From positions 1 to 64,000 of the forward strand of contig JAOPYO010000035.1 of NCBI GenBank assembly GCA_025964575.1: a stretch of 64,000 nt of DNA, written 5' to 3'. The notes under the pieces were generated by a model. The model had not been told where the DNA came from. It searched no databases and saw only the letters and a program-made list of their open reading frames with translations. This stretch comes from Actinomycetes bacterium (GTDB lineage Bacteria; Actinomycetota; Actinomycetes; Streptosporangiales; Streptosporangiaceae). This document shows, in pieces, positions 25,249 to 33,170 of the stretch. Each line of letters begins with the position of its first letter. Within the stretch, counting starts at the first letter, position 1. Both the position numbers and the translations under genes were made by a program.

Positions 25249-26187
25249 TCAGTACCAGGGATAAGGCGACCAGTCCGGGTCGCGCTTCTCCAGGAAGGAG
25301 TCCCGGCCCTCGGCGGCCTCGTCGGTACCGTACGCCAGCCGGGTGGCCTCGCCGGCGAACACCTGCTGGCCGACCAGCCCGTCGTCAATGAGGTTGAAGG
25401 AGAACTTCAGCATCCGCTGGGCGGTCGGGCTCTTAGCGTTGATCTTACGTGCCCACTCCAGGGCCGTCGCCTCGAGTTCGGTGTGCGGCACGACCGCGTT
25501 GACCATGCCCATGCGGTGCGCGTCCTCGGCGCTGTAGGTGTCGCCCAGGAAGAAGATCTCCCGGGCGAACTTCTGGCCGACCTGGCGGGCCAGGTAGGCC
25601 GAGCCGAATCCCCCGTCGAAACTGGCGACGTCCGCGTCGGTCTGCTTGAACCGGGCATGCTCACGGGAGGCCAGGGTCAGGTCGGAGACCACGTGCAGGC
25701 TGTGTCCGCCGCCCGCCGCCCAGCCGGGCACGACGCAGATGACGATCTTGCCCATGAACCGGATCAGGCGCTGCACCTCCAGGATGTGCAGCCGCCCGGC
25801 GCGGGCCGGATCGATGGACTCGTTGGTTTCTCCGCTCGCGTACTTGTAGCCGTCCTTGCCGCGGATCCGCTGGTCCCCGCCCGAACAGAACGCCCAGCCA
25901 CCGTCCTTGGGAGAAGGACCGTTGCCGGTGAGCAGGACACAGCCGACGTCGCCGGTCAGCCGGGCATGGTCGAACGCGCGGTAGAGCTCGTCGACCGTGC
26001 TCGGCCGAAATGCGTTGCGCACCTCCGGCCGGTCGAACGCGATCCGGACCGTCCCCTGGTCCACAGCGCGGTGATAGGTGATGTCCTTGAAATCGAAACC
26101 CTCGACGACCTTCCACGCGTCCGGGTCGAACAGCTCGGAAACCACGTGCGTCATCCCCTCCTCGGCCCTCTCAACCAAAACCATCAC
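25249..26187 (-). CDS. menB: 1,4-Dihydroxy-2-naphthoyl-CoA synthase (MenB)
   Basis: A crotonase-fold enzyme of up to 312 aa that cyclises o-succinylbenzoyl-CoA. Family marks are ITYHRAVDQGTVRIAFDRPEVRNAF, the oxyanion hole CSGGDQRI, VVPGWAAGGGHSLHVVSDL, and the catalytic region DADVASFDGGFGSAYLARQVG. The C-terminal RDPDWSPYPWY is typical of actinobacterial MenB. Two starts are possible: 26187 (weak ribosome site) or ATG 26154 (GAGGAGGGG immediately before it). First gene of the menBCD unit; diverges from menE with about 70 bases between. Confidence 0.95.
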   Translation of the reverse strand: MMVLVERAEEGMTHVVSELFDPDAWKVVEGFDFKDITYHRAVDQGTVRIAFDRPEVRNAFRPSTVDELYRAFDHARLTGDVGCVLLTGNGPSPKDGGWAFCSGGDQRIRGKDGYKYASGETNESIDPARAGRLHILEVQRLIRFMGKIVICVVPGWAAGGGHSLHVVSDLTLASREHARFKQTDADVASFDGGFGSAYLARQVGQKFAREIFFLGDTYSAEDAHRMGMVNAVVPHTELEATALEWARKINAKSPTAQRMLKFSFNLIDDGLVGQQVFAGEATRLAYGTDEAAEGRDSFLEKRDPDWSPYPWY

Positions 26188-26242
26188 TCAGGCTCGGGCC
26201 ATTCAATCGCCGGTGCGTGCTCAGCAGGTAATCGGGGTCGAC

Positions 26243-26248
26243 TAGCCT
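26243..26248 (+). promoter_or_regulatory. -10 element of menE
   Basis: TAGCCT lies ten bases before ATG 26259 and fits the consensus; it falls after the GTCGAC sequence in the short divergent menB-menE gap. The transcript leader would be only a few bases. Confidence 0.4.
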
Positions 26249-26258
26249 GGTGATCACC

Positions 26259-27434
26259 ATGGTTCGTCGTCTGAGGGCTCTCGTGCTGCCGCCGGGTTCC
26301 CGGCTCCATCATGCACTCTCCGACGCCCTCGACGGCAGCGGCCCGGCGATCTGCCCACTCTCACCGGAACTGCCCGCACCGGCCCTGAAATCTCTGATCG
26401 ACGCACTGGCGCCCCATGAGGTCGAGACCTCCGATGGCGTACGGCGGTATGAGGCGCGCGGCACCGGCGTGCCGATCGCGGGTGTTCCGGTCGCCGAGGA
26501 CACCGCGGTGCTCATCGCCACCTCCGGCTCCACCGGGGCGCCGAAGATCGTGGAGCTGTCGGCGGCGGCGCTCCTCCGCTCGGCCACCGCCACACTGTCC
26601 CGGCTGGAGGCGCGGCCCGGCGAGCGGTGGCTGTGCTGCCTGCCGACCAGTCACATCGCCGGCGTTCAGGTGCTCGTCCGCTCCCTGGTCTCGGATACTC
26701 CACCGATCATCCATTCGCGTTTCTCCGTGTCCGAGGTGGCCTCCAGCGGGGCCTCGCACCTCTCTGTCGTGCCCACCCAGCTCCGCCGGCTGCTGGACGC
26801 CGGAGCCGATCTGGCTGCGTTCCGGACGATCCTGCTGGGCGGTGCGGCCGCGCCGGACGACCTGCTGGCCTCTGTACGGGCCCGGGGCGTACGGGTGTTC
26901 ACGACGTACGGCATGAGCGAGACCTGCGGCGGCTGCGTCTACGACGGGATCCCGCTGGACGGGGTCTCGGTGGCCATCGGCGACGACGGGCGCATCCGGC
27001 TGGCCGGGCCCTCGCTGTTCACCGGCTACCGGCTGCGACCGGACCTGACCTCGTCGGTACGCGACGGGAAGTGGTTCGTCACCCAGGACCTCGGCGCCCT
27101 CGAGGACGGTGTGCTCCGGGTCCGGGGCCGGGCCGACGACGTCATCAACACCGGCGGAGAAAAGGTCGTCGCCGGAGAGGTCGCCTCGGTCCTCTCCCGG
27201 CATCCGGCGGTGAAGGACGTCGTGGTGGTGGGCCGTCCCGACCCCGAGTGGGGGGAGAAGGTGACCGCCGTGGTCGTGCCGAGCGTGGAGGTGCCCTCGC
27301 TGGAGGATCTGCGCGCCTGGGTGCGTTCGTCGATGCCCGGATACGCGGCCCCCCGCGAACTCGAACTGGTCGACGCCATCCCCCTGCTGCTTTCCGGCAA
27401 GCCCGACCTCGAGCGCCTCCGGGTGAAACGCTGA
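26259..27434 (+). CDS. menE: o-Succinylbenzoate-CoA ligase (MenE)
   Basis: A 391-aa adenylate-forming enzyme that activates o-succinylbenzoate with CoA. The phosphate loop is IATSGSTGAPK, the A5 motif is TYGMSETCGG, the A7/A8 hinge is GKWFVTQDLG-LRVRGRADDVINTGGEKV, and the A10 lysine is in LLSGKPDLERL. It is shorter than E. coli MenE but normal for actinobacteria. ATG 26259 is preferred to the GTG at 26250 from the -10 position. Divergent from menB, completing the OSB-to-DHNA segment of the pathway. Confidence 0.94.
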   Translation: MVRRLRALVLPPGSRLHHALSDALDGSGPAICPLSPELPAPALKSLIDALAPHEVETSDGVRRYEARGTGVPIAGVPVAEDTAVLIATSGSTGAPKIVELSAAALLRSATATLSRLEARPGERWLCCLPTSHIAGVQVLVRSLVSDTPPIIHSRFSVSEVASSGASHLSVVPTQLRRLLDAGADLAAFRTILLGGAAAPDDLLASVRARGVRVFTTYGMSETCGGCVYDGIPLDGVSVAIGDDGRIRLAGPSLFTGYRLRPDLTSSVRDGKWFVTQDLGALEDGVLRVRGRADDVINTGGEKVVAGEVASVLSRHPAVKDVVVVGRPDPEWGEKVTAVVVPSVEVPSLEDLRAWVRSSMPGYAAPRELELVDAIPLLLSGKPDLERLRVKR

Positions 27435-27451
27435 CCTCCGGGAGTGGCCAT

Positions 27452-28450
27452 ATGGAAGATCAGCAGCAGGAGAGCAGGCTCACCGTCCTGCTCGCGCTCG
27501 TCGCGAACCTCGGCATCGCGATCGCGAAGATCATCGCCGCCGTCGTCACCGGGTCGGCATCGATGGCCGCCGAGGCCGCGCACTCGGTCGCCGACACCTT
27601 CAACGAGCTGCTGTTGCTGGCGGCATTGCGCCGGAGCGGCCGGCCGGCCGACCGGAGGCATCCGCTGGGGCACGGCAAGGAACGCTATTTCTGGTCGCTG
27701 CTCGTCGCCGTCGCCATCTTCGGAATGGGCGCGCTGTTCGCTTTCGTCCAGGGCGTCCAGACCTTCTTCGGGCACTCCGAGCCCGAGAAGAACGCCCTTG
27801 TCGGCTACATCGTCCTCGGGATCGCCTTCGTGCTGGAGTCGATCTCGTGGCGGCAGGCCATACGCCAGACCCGGGCCAATGCGCGCGACGACGAGAAGGC
27901 CTTCTTCGACTACATCCGGACCACCGATGAACCGACCTCCATCAGTGTCCTGCTGGAGGACTCCGCCGCCTTGATCGGCCTCGTCCTCGCGTTCGCCGGC
28001 CTGGGCCTGCACCAGCTCACCGGCCAGGCCATCTGGGACGGGATCGCCTCCATCCTCATCGGCCTCGTCCTGACCGCCGTCGCGCTCCTGCTGGGCCGGA
28101 TCAACATGAACCTGCTCATCGGCAACCAGGCCGACCCCCGCCTGGTCCGCGGCGTCAAGGAACTCCTCGCCGCCGCCCCCGAGATCGAGTGGGTCGTCGA
28201 CATCGTCACCCTGACCGTGGGTGCCGATCAGGTCCTGGTCTGTGCCCGGCTGGACTTCCAGGACGGCCTCACCGCCGCGCAGGTCGAGCAAACGTGCGTA
28301 CGGCTGTCGCAGGCCCTGCGAGCCGCCTGGCAGGAGATCGACGAGGTGTTCATCGAGCCGGTCCCCCGCGACGATCCAGGCCTCCGGGATCGGGTGATCG
28401 CCCGCTATGGCAGGCTCACCCAGCAGCCGGGTTCCGTCCCGCCGGAGTGA
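27452..28450 (+). CDS. Cation diffusion facilitator family transporter
   Basis: A 332-aa membrane protein of the CDF family. Helix 2 carries the metal-site motif AAEAAHSVADTFNE (HxxxD), and helix 5 LLEDSAALIGLVLA the second acidic site; DPRLVRGVKELLAAAPEIEWVVDIVTLTVG starts the cytosolic ferredoxin-like domain. It exports divalent metal, Zn, Mn or Co, in exchange for protons; the metal is not predictable. ATG 27452 has GGGAG before it. It starts 17 bases after menE, so readthrough is likely although the roles differ. Confidence 0.9.
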   Translation: MEDQQQESRLTVLLALVANLGIAIAKIIAAVVTGSASMAAEAAHSVADTFNELLLLAALRRSGRPADRRHPLGHGKERYFWSLLVAVAIFGMGALFAFVQGVQTFFGHSEPEKNALVGYIVLGIAFVLESISWRQAIRQTRANARDDEKAFFDYIRTTDEPTSISVLLEDSAALIGLVLAFAGLGLHQLTGQAIWDGIASILIGLVLTAVALLLGRINMNLLIGNQADPRLVRGVKELLAAAPEIEWVVDIVTLTVGADQVLVCARLDFQDGLTAAQVEQTCVRLSQALRAAWQEIDEVFIEPVPRDDPGLRDRVIARYGRLTQQPGSVPPE

Positions 28451-28473
28451 AGCGGCAGTGCACCGACCGGCGG

Positions 28474-28489
28474 CCTTTACGTAGTAAGG
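28474..28489. promoter_or_regulatory. 16-bp operator identical to that of the TetR gene at 48.9 kb
   Basis: CCTTTACGTAGTAAGG is an imperfect palindrome (CCTT...AAGG) found exactly once more in the window, at 48915-48930, eight bases before the TetR start codon. Here it precedes the chromate-transporter unit. A hairpin GATCGGC...GCCGAT follows from 28493. Confidence 0.6.
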
Positions 28490-28575
28490 CATGATCGGCG
28501 AGCACCGGCCGATAGTCTCGGATGGGATGTCCTGGCCCACCGCTTGTCCTTACACATGTGAGAGGTGAGACGGTC

Positions 28576-28653
28576 GTGAGCTCAGTCAGTGTCCGCCACA
28601 CCGGCAGTGGAGGTCCGCAGATCCTGCTCGAACTCTTCCAGCCGGCCCGCTGA
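28576..28653 (+). CDS. Possible 25-residue upstream ORF before chromate transporter
   Basis: A short GTG ORF (MSSVSVRHTG...) with GAGGTGAG upstream ends in TGA eleven bases before the chrA-like GTG, and its stop overlaps the GAGG ribosome site of that gene. A leader peptide coupling translation is possible. No homologue is recognised and the length allows chance. Confidence 0.25.
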   Translation: MSSVSVRHTGSGGPQILLELFQPAR

Positions 28654-28664
28654 GGTCCCGGCCA

Positions 28665-29834
28665 GTGGACATCGAACCGAGTGCGGTTCCCGACGCTGCG
28701 CACGTCCCAAGGGTCGGCCTCGCGGTCATCGCGGCGGAGTGGACGCGGATCGGCTGTCTCGGGTTCGGTGGTCCCCCGGCGCACATCGCGTTGCTGCGCC
28801 GCCTGTGCGTCCAGAACCGGCAGTGGCTCTCCGCCGAGGAGTTCGAAGACGGCATCGCCGCCACCAACTTGCTGCCCGGACCGGCCTCCACCCAGCTCGC
28901 GATCTTCTGTGCCTGGCGGCTGCGCGGCACCGTCGGCGCGCTGGTCGGCGGGCTGTGTTTCATCGTTCCCGGCCTGATACTGATCCTCGGCCTGTCCATG
29001 GTGTTTCTGGCCGGCCACCCGCCACTGTGGGTTCGCGGCACCGCCGCCGGTATGGGCGCCGCAGTCGCCGCGGTCGCGGTCCACGCCGCCTCGGGGCTGA
29101 TCCCGGCCAGCCGGCGGCGGGCACAGCGGCCCGTCCGCTGGATCGCCTACCTGCTGCTCGGTGGCGGCGCGGCTACTCTCGCGGGACCCTACCTGGTCCT
29201 GGTGCTGATCGCGTGCGGAGCCACCGAGGTCGTCCTGCGGCGGCCCCGGACCGGACTGGCACATCACTCGATGTTGGTGGTCCCCGCGGTGGCGACGGGA
29301 GGTCTGGCGGCACTGGCCTGGGTCGCGCTCAAGGTCGGCGCCCTGTCCTACGGCGGCGGCTTCGTGATCATTCCGCTCATGCAGGCCGACGCGGTCCAGC
29401 ACTACCACTGGATGACCGCGGCGCAGTTCCTCAACGCCGTCGCCCTCGGCCAGATCACCCCCGGCCCGGTCGTGCAGACCGTCGCCGTCGTCGGATACGC
29501 CGCCGCAGGCATCGGCGGCGGCCTGCTCGCCGCCGCGATCGCCTTCGGCCCCTCCTTCGTCTTCGTCCTGGCCGGAGGCCCCCGCTTCGACCGGCTCCGC
29601 GCCAGCGCGACCGTGCAGGCGTTCCTCGACGGCGCCGGGCCCGCCGCGATCGGCGCCATCGCCGGCTCCGCGATCCCCTTGGCCATGGCCCTCACCCACC
29701 TGTGGCAGTTCGGCATCCTCACCGCCGCCGCGCTCTGGCTCTTCGCACTGCGCCGCGGCGTCGTGACCGCGCTCCTCGGCGCCGGCGCCCTCGGCGTGAT
29801 CGCCGCCCTGGCAGGCCTGACCACCGGCGTCTGA
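28665..29834 (+). CDS. chrA: Chromate transporter (CHR family, two-domain)
   Basis: A 389-aa membrane protein with two CHR halves. The N-terminal half has RIGCLGFGGPPAHIALLRR (FGGPxxH), EFEDGIAATNLLPGPASTQLAIF; the C-terminal half VGALSYGGGFVIIPLMQAD and ALGQITPGPVVQTVAVVGY. Both family signatures are complete. Relatives export chromate or related oxyanions. The GTG start is preceded by GAGG. No chromate reductase or ChrB regulator is nearby; control by the remote TetR protein is suggested by the shared operator. Confidence 0.9.
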   Translation: MDIEPSAVPDAAHVPRVGLAVIAAEWTRIGCLGFGGPPAHIALLRRLCVQNRQWLSAEEFEDGIAATNLLPGPASTQLAIFCAWRLRGTVGALVGGLCFIVPGLILILGLSMVFLAGHPPLWVRGTAAGMGAAVAAVAVHAASGLIPASRRRAQRPVRWIAYLLLGGGAATLAGPYLVLVLIACGATEVVLRRPRTGLAHHSMLVVPAVATGGLAALAWVALKVGALSYGGGFVIIPLMQADAVQHYHWMTAAQFLNAVALGQITPGPVVQTVAVVGYAAAGIGGGLLAAAIAFGPSFVFVLAGGPRFDRLRASATVQAFLDGAGPAAIGAIAGSAIPLAMALTHLWQFGILTAAALWLFALRRGVVTALLGAGALGVIAALAGLTTGV

Positions 29835-29859
29835 TCGTGGTATCCGGGGCGCCACTCTA

Positions 29860-29899
29860 GGCATGTCTCGTGGATCTCGTTCGTCGGGAGTGGCGATCC
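29860..29899 (+). repeat. Direct repeat copy 1 (about 40 bp)
   Basis: GGCATGTCTCGTGGATCTCG and the next 20 bases match 32097-32136 at roughly four positions in five, both on the plus strand. The two copies bracket the sigma factor and SRPBCC genes. They look like worn insertion-sequence or MITE ends. Confidence 0.5.
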
Positions 29900-29912
29900 A
29901 GGGGCCGGGACC

Positions 29913-29930
29913 TTGACATTGTAAGGTTGA
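29913..29930. promoter_or_regulatory. TTGACATTGTAA motif copy 3
   Basis: CCTTGACATTGTAAGGTTGA contains a CCTT...AAGG palindrome and matches the islands at 14317 and 21658. It lies in the 278-base gap before the sigma factor gene, 183 bases from its start. TTGACA could be a -35 element, but no -10 box sits at the right spacing. Confidence 0.45.
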
Positions 29931-30112
29931 TCTTGAATTTCCTCCGGCCCGATCATGATTCATGTCTCATTTACGGACGCAAAGGCTCTGCCAAACATGG
30001 TTTCCGCTGGTCGGGAACAACAGCGAGGTCCCGAGGCGTTCCGATTAATGCCGCACGAAAGTACATTCACGTCCTGTGGCCCACTGACCAGCGAAGGGAG
30101 GGAGGTGTCCTC

Positions 30113-31387
30113 ATGCCGCAAACCGCCCGAGTGACTTCCTCCGTGAAGCCGACCGAAATGCCCCTCGACGCGCTTCTCGAGCGTGGCAGGGCGCAAGGGC
30201 ACCTCTCCCTCAACGAGGTGCGTCAGGCGTTCGAGACCGCCGGGATCACCCCCGCCGAAGGCAGGTCCCTGCTGCGTGAGCTCTCCGACGGCGGAGTGCA
30301 GCTGGCCACCGAGGACGAGACCCCCGCCAAGGCCAAGACGACTCGAAAGCGGGCGGCCAAGACCACCTCCCCCACGGCGACCGCGTCGGAGGATGACGTG
30401 GATGAGGACGAGGACTTCGACCTCGAGCCCACCGCGGCCGAGCTGAATCCCACCAAGGACCTGGACGATCAGTCCTCGGTGATGGGCGATTCGGTCCACA
30501 CCTACCTCAAGGCGATCGGCCGGCGTCAGCTGCTCACCGCCGAGCAGGAGGTGGACCTCGCCAAGCGCATCGAGGCCGGCCTGTACGCCGAGCACAAGCT
30601 GGAAAGCGGAAAGCGGATCAGCCAGCAGACCCGCCAGGACCTCGAGTGGGTCGTCGAGGACGGCCAGCGGGCCAAGGCCCACATGCTCGAGGCCAACCTG
30701 CGGCTCGTCGTGTCGGTGGCAAAGAAGTACTCCGACCGGGGTCTCTCCCTGCTCGACGTGGTCCAGGAGGGCAACCTCGGCCTGATCAGGGCAGTGGAGA
30801 AGTTCGACTACACCAAGGGCTACAAGTTCTCCACCTACGCCATGTGGTGGATCCGGCAGGCCATACAGCGCGGCTTCGCCGACTCGGCCCGCACCATCCG
30901 GCTTCCCGTGCATGTGCTGGAGCTGCTCAGCAAGCTGAGCCGGATCGAGCGCGACATGCACCAGCGGCTCGGCCGCGAACCCACCCCGGAGGAGCTGGCC
31001 GAGGAGCTCGGCAAGACCCCTGAGGCGGTCCGGGAACTGCTGCGCACCAGCCGCCAGCCGATCAGCCTGGACTCCACCATCGGCGACGAGGGTGAGACCC
31101 GCATCGGTGACCTCATCGAGGACACCGACAGCCCTGAGGCCTCCGACCTGGTCGACCGGCAGATCATGGCCGCACAGCTGCGCCGCGCGCTCGGCGTGCT
31201 GTCGGCGCGCGAAGAGAAGATCATGGCGATGCGCTTCGGCCTGTACGACGGGACGCCGCGCACGCTCGACGAGATCGGCAAGCACCTGGGACTGACTCGG
31301 GAGCGGATCCGCCAGCTCGAGAAGGAGTCGCTGTCCAAGCTGCGGCATCCCAGCAACGCCCAGCCGCTGCTCGACTTCGCCGTGTAA
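30113..31387 (+). CDS. RNA polymerase sigma-70 factor, RpoD/HrdB family
   Basis: A 424-aa sigma factor. A region 1.1-like N-terminus (LDALLERGRAQGHLSLNEVRQAFE) leads to a Lys- then Asp/Glu-rich linker, region 1.2 (DSVHTYLKAIGRRQLLTAEQE), region 2 (ANLRLVVSVAKKYSDRGLSLLDVVQEGNLGLIRAVEKFDY, YAMWWIRQAIQR), region 3, and region 4.2 (TLDEIGKHLGLTRERIRQLEKES). The tail HPSNAQPLLDFAV differs from the usual HPSRSQVLRDYLD of the principal factor, so a group 2 paralogue is possible. ATG 30113 has GGGAGGGAGG before it; the ORF track starts too early. Confidence 0.9.
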   Translation: MPQTARVTSSVKPTEMPLDALLERGRAQGHLSLNEVRQAFETAGITPAEGRSLLRELSDGGVQLATEDETPAKAKTTRKRAAKTTSPTATASEDDVDEDEDFDLEPTAAELNPTKDLDDQSSVMGDSVHTYLKAIGRRQLLTAEQEVDLAKRIEAGLYAEHKLESGKRISQQTRQDLEWVVEDGQRAKAHMLEANLRLVVSVAKKYSDRGLSLLDVVQEGNLGLIRAVEKFDYTKGYKFSTYAMWWIRQAIQRGFADSARTIRLPVHVLELLSKLSRIERDMHQRLGREPTPEELAEELGKTPEAVRELLRTSRQPISLDSTIGDEGETRIGDLIEDTDSPEASDLVDRQIMAAQLRRALGVLSAREEKIMAMRFGLYDGTPRTLDEIGKHLGLTRERIRQLEKESLSKLRHPSNAQPLLDFAV

Positions 31388-31403
31388 ACACAACCCCCGT
31401 TCA

Positions 31404-31445
31404 CGAGGGCCCACCGGATCAGCTGGCGGCCCCTCGCCATTTTTC
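31404..31445 (+). terminator. Terminator after the sigma factor gene
   Basis: CGAGGGCC (31404-31411) pairs with GGCCCCTCG (31428-31436, one bulged C) and is followed by CCATTTTTC, a rare U tract in this window. Confidence 0.7.
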
Positions 31446-31610
31446 TGGAGATGGGCCGTCCACGATCTGCTTCGCAGCCCCCACTGTCTGCCACTCGCGC
31501 CGCCCGTGGGCTAACCGGCGATTCTGCCATGTGGAAACCGCCTGAATCCGGGCATGATCCTAGACGGACCTGACACCGGTCCATGGACTCCCGGACCCGA
31601 GGAAAGATCA

Positions 31611-32096
31611 ATGGCGACGATCACCGTGAGCACGGATCTCTTGTCCCCTCCGGACAGGCTCTGGCCGCTTTTGATCGACTTCTCGGGATACGCCGACTGG
31701 ATGGTGGTCCACGACTCGTTCGTGACCGAGCCTCCGACCGATCCCGTTCCGGGCGATACCTTCGTCCAGCGGGGCACGGTCATGGGAGTCAGTGGCGAGG
31801 TCGAGTGGACCGTGGACGCCGTCGACGTGCCGCACCGTGTCGAGTTGTCCGCGGACGGTCCCGGGAACACCCGCCTGCGCGTCTGCTTTCTTCTCGCTCC
31901 CTCCGTGAGAGGTTCCCAGCTGACCTGTGTCTACGAGATCACCGGCCCGCGGATGATCGGCCTGCTGGTCCGGGCCGGCAAGAAGGAGGCGGAGAGGCAC
32001 ACCCGCGCCTCGATGGCCCGGCTGGACGCCCTGGCGCAGGTGACCCCGATCGGTCGCCGGCCCGGGCACGCGGAGCCCGAGGAAGCGGCCGGATAG
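31611..32096 (+). CDS. SRPBCC-family protein
   Basis: A 161-aa START/Bet v 1-like protein. The N-terminus ITVSTDLLSPPDRLWPLLIDFSGYADWM and the strand LTCVYEITGPRMIGLLVRAG, then a C-terminal helix with ASMARLDALAQ, fit the polyketide-cyclase/CoxG-like group, which bind small hydrophobic ligands. ATG 31611 follows GAGGAAAG. No enzyme neighbour hints at the ligand. The stop lies directly against the second copy of the 40-bp repeat. Confidence 0.82.
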   Translation: MATITVSTDLLSPPDRLWPLLIDFSGYADWMVVHDSFVTEPPTDPVPGDTFVQRGTVMGVSGEVEWTVDAVDVPHRVELSADGPGNTRLRVCFLLAPSVRGSQLTCVYEITGPRMIGLLVRAGKKEAERHTRASMARLDALAQVTPIGRRPGHAEPEEAAG

Positions 32097-32136
32097 GGCC
32101 TGTCCCATGGATCTCGTCCGTCACGAGCGGCGATGC
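32097..32136 (+). repeat. Direct repeat copy 2 (about 40 bp)
   Basis: GGCCTGTCCCATGGATCTCG and the following 20 bases match 29860-29899 in the same orientation. The copy begins one base after the SRPBCC stop codon. The remaining gap to 32210 shows no gene. Confidence 0.5.
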
Positions 32137-32210
32137 CCGGCTGGACGCATCGCAAGGCGGAGAAGGACGCGGACCGGTGCTCGCCGTTGGTGTCGACACT
32201 TACTGCAAGA

Positions 32211-33011
32211 TCACGGCGATTGAGGGGCGAACTGCATGATGGAGAAGAAGGCGCCGCTCGGATCGCCCAGCACGGCGAACCGGCCGATCGGGATGTCCGT
32301 GGGCGAGACCGAAACGGTGCCGCCCAGCTCGATCGCCCTGGCAGCCGAGGCGTCGCAGTCCTCGACCGCGAAGTAGGGCATCCAGTGCGGCGGGACCTCG
32401 GCGGGCCACATCTCGTTCATCTGGATCATGCCTGCGACGGAAGGTCCGCCCAGCTTCCACTCGGTGTAGGTGGAAGAACCGAACGCGGTGGTCTCCCCCT
32501 GCCAGCCGAAGACCTCGCGGTAGAACTCCTTCGCCTTGTCGATGTCCCTGCAGGCCAGCTCGCTCCAGCAGTAGGTGTTCGGATCGTTGACGAAGCCGGC
32601 GCCCTGGAACGCGAGCGGCTGCCACGCCCCGATGACCGCGCCCTGGTCGTCGGCGAAGATCGCGATGCGGCCCTGGCCCATGACCTCCATCGGCTCCATG
32701 AGCACGGTGCCGCCGGCCTCGGTGACCTTCTTGGCCGTGGCGTCCACATCGGCGACGCTGACGTAGGTGGTCCAGGCCGGCGGCTGCCCCTCGTTCATGA
32801 TCGGCATCACCGCGGCCAGCTCGTGGCCGTTGATGCCGCCCAGTGTGTCGGCCATGGTAAAGAACGTGTAGCCGCCGGCCGCAGGGTCGGGGCTCGTATG
32901 CGCGTCCCAGCCGAACAGGCCCCCATAGAAGGCCTTCGCCACGGCGAGATCCGGGCTGGAGAGATCCACCCAGCACGGGGTGCCGGGCTCGTACGACGTC
33001 ATCTGCGGCAT
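32211..33011 (-). CDS. Tandem VOC-domain protein (glyoxalase/bleomycin-resistance fold)
   Basis: A 266-aa protein made of two VOC domains. Domain 1 spans about 8-125 (CWVDLSSPDLAVAKAFYGGLFGW ... IAIFADDQGAVIGAWQP), domain 2 about 140-262 (YCWSELACRDIDKAKEFYREVFGW ... FAVLGDPSGAFFSIMQF). It resembles the CFP30B/27-kDa antigen-type hydroxylase-like proteins of actinobacteria. The usual metal ligands are not fully conserved, so catalysis is uncertain. GAGGAG before ATG 33011 sets the start; the ORF track's earlier start is unsupported. Confidence 0.88.
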   Translation of the reverse strand: MPQMTSYEPGTPCWVDLSSPDLAVAKAFYGGLFGWDAHTSPDPAAGGYTFFTMADTLGGINGHELAAVMPIMNEGQPPAWTTYVSVADVDATAKKVTEAGGTVLMEPMEVMGQGRIAIFADDQGAVIGAWQPLAFQGAGFVNDPNTYCWSELACRDIDKAKEFYREVFGWQGETTAFGSSTYTEWKLGGPSVAGMIQMNEMWPAEVPPHWMPYFAVEDCDASAARAIELGGTVSVSPTDIPIGRFAVLGDPSGAFFSIMQFAPQSP

Positions 33012-33170
33012 TGCCGTCTCCTCGTCGCGGTCACTGATGAGCCCCCGCTGGAGAGCCCGAGGCGAGCCTTCGGCGGCGGGCATTCCCGGCCAGCCTAGAA
33101 CCGGCTGCGCAAAACCATGCACTGTTCACGGAAAACAGGGACCAAGGTTCGGCGAACCTCCCGACCTGGT

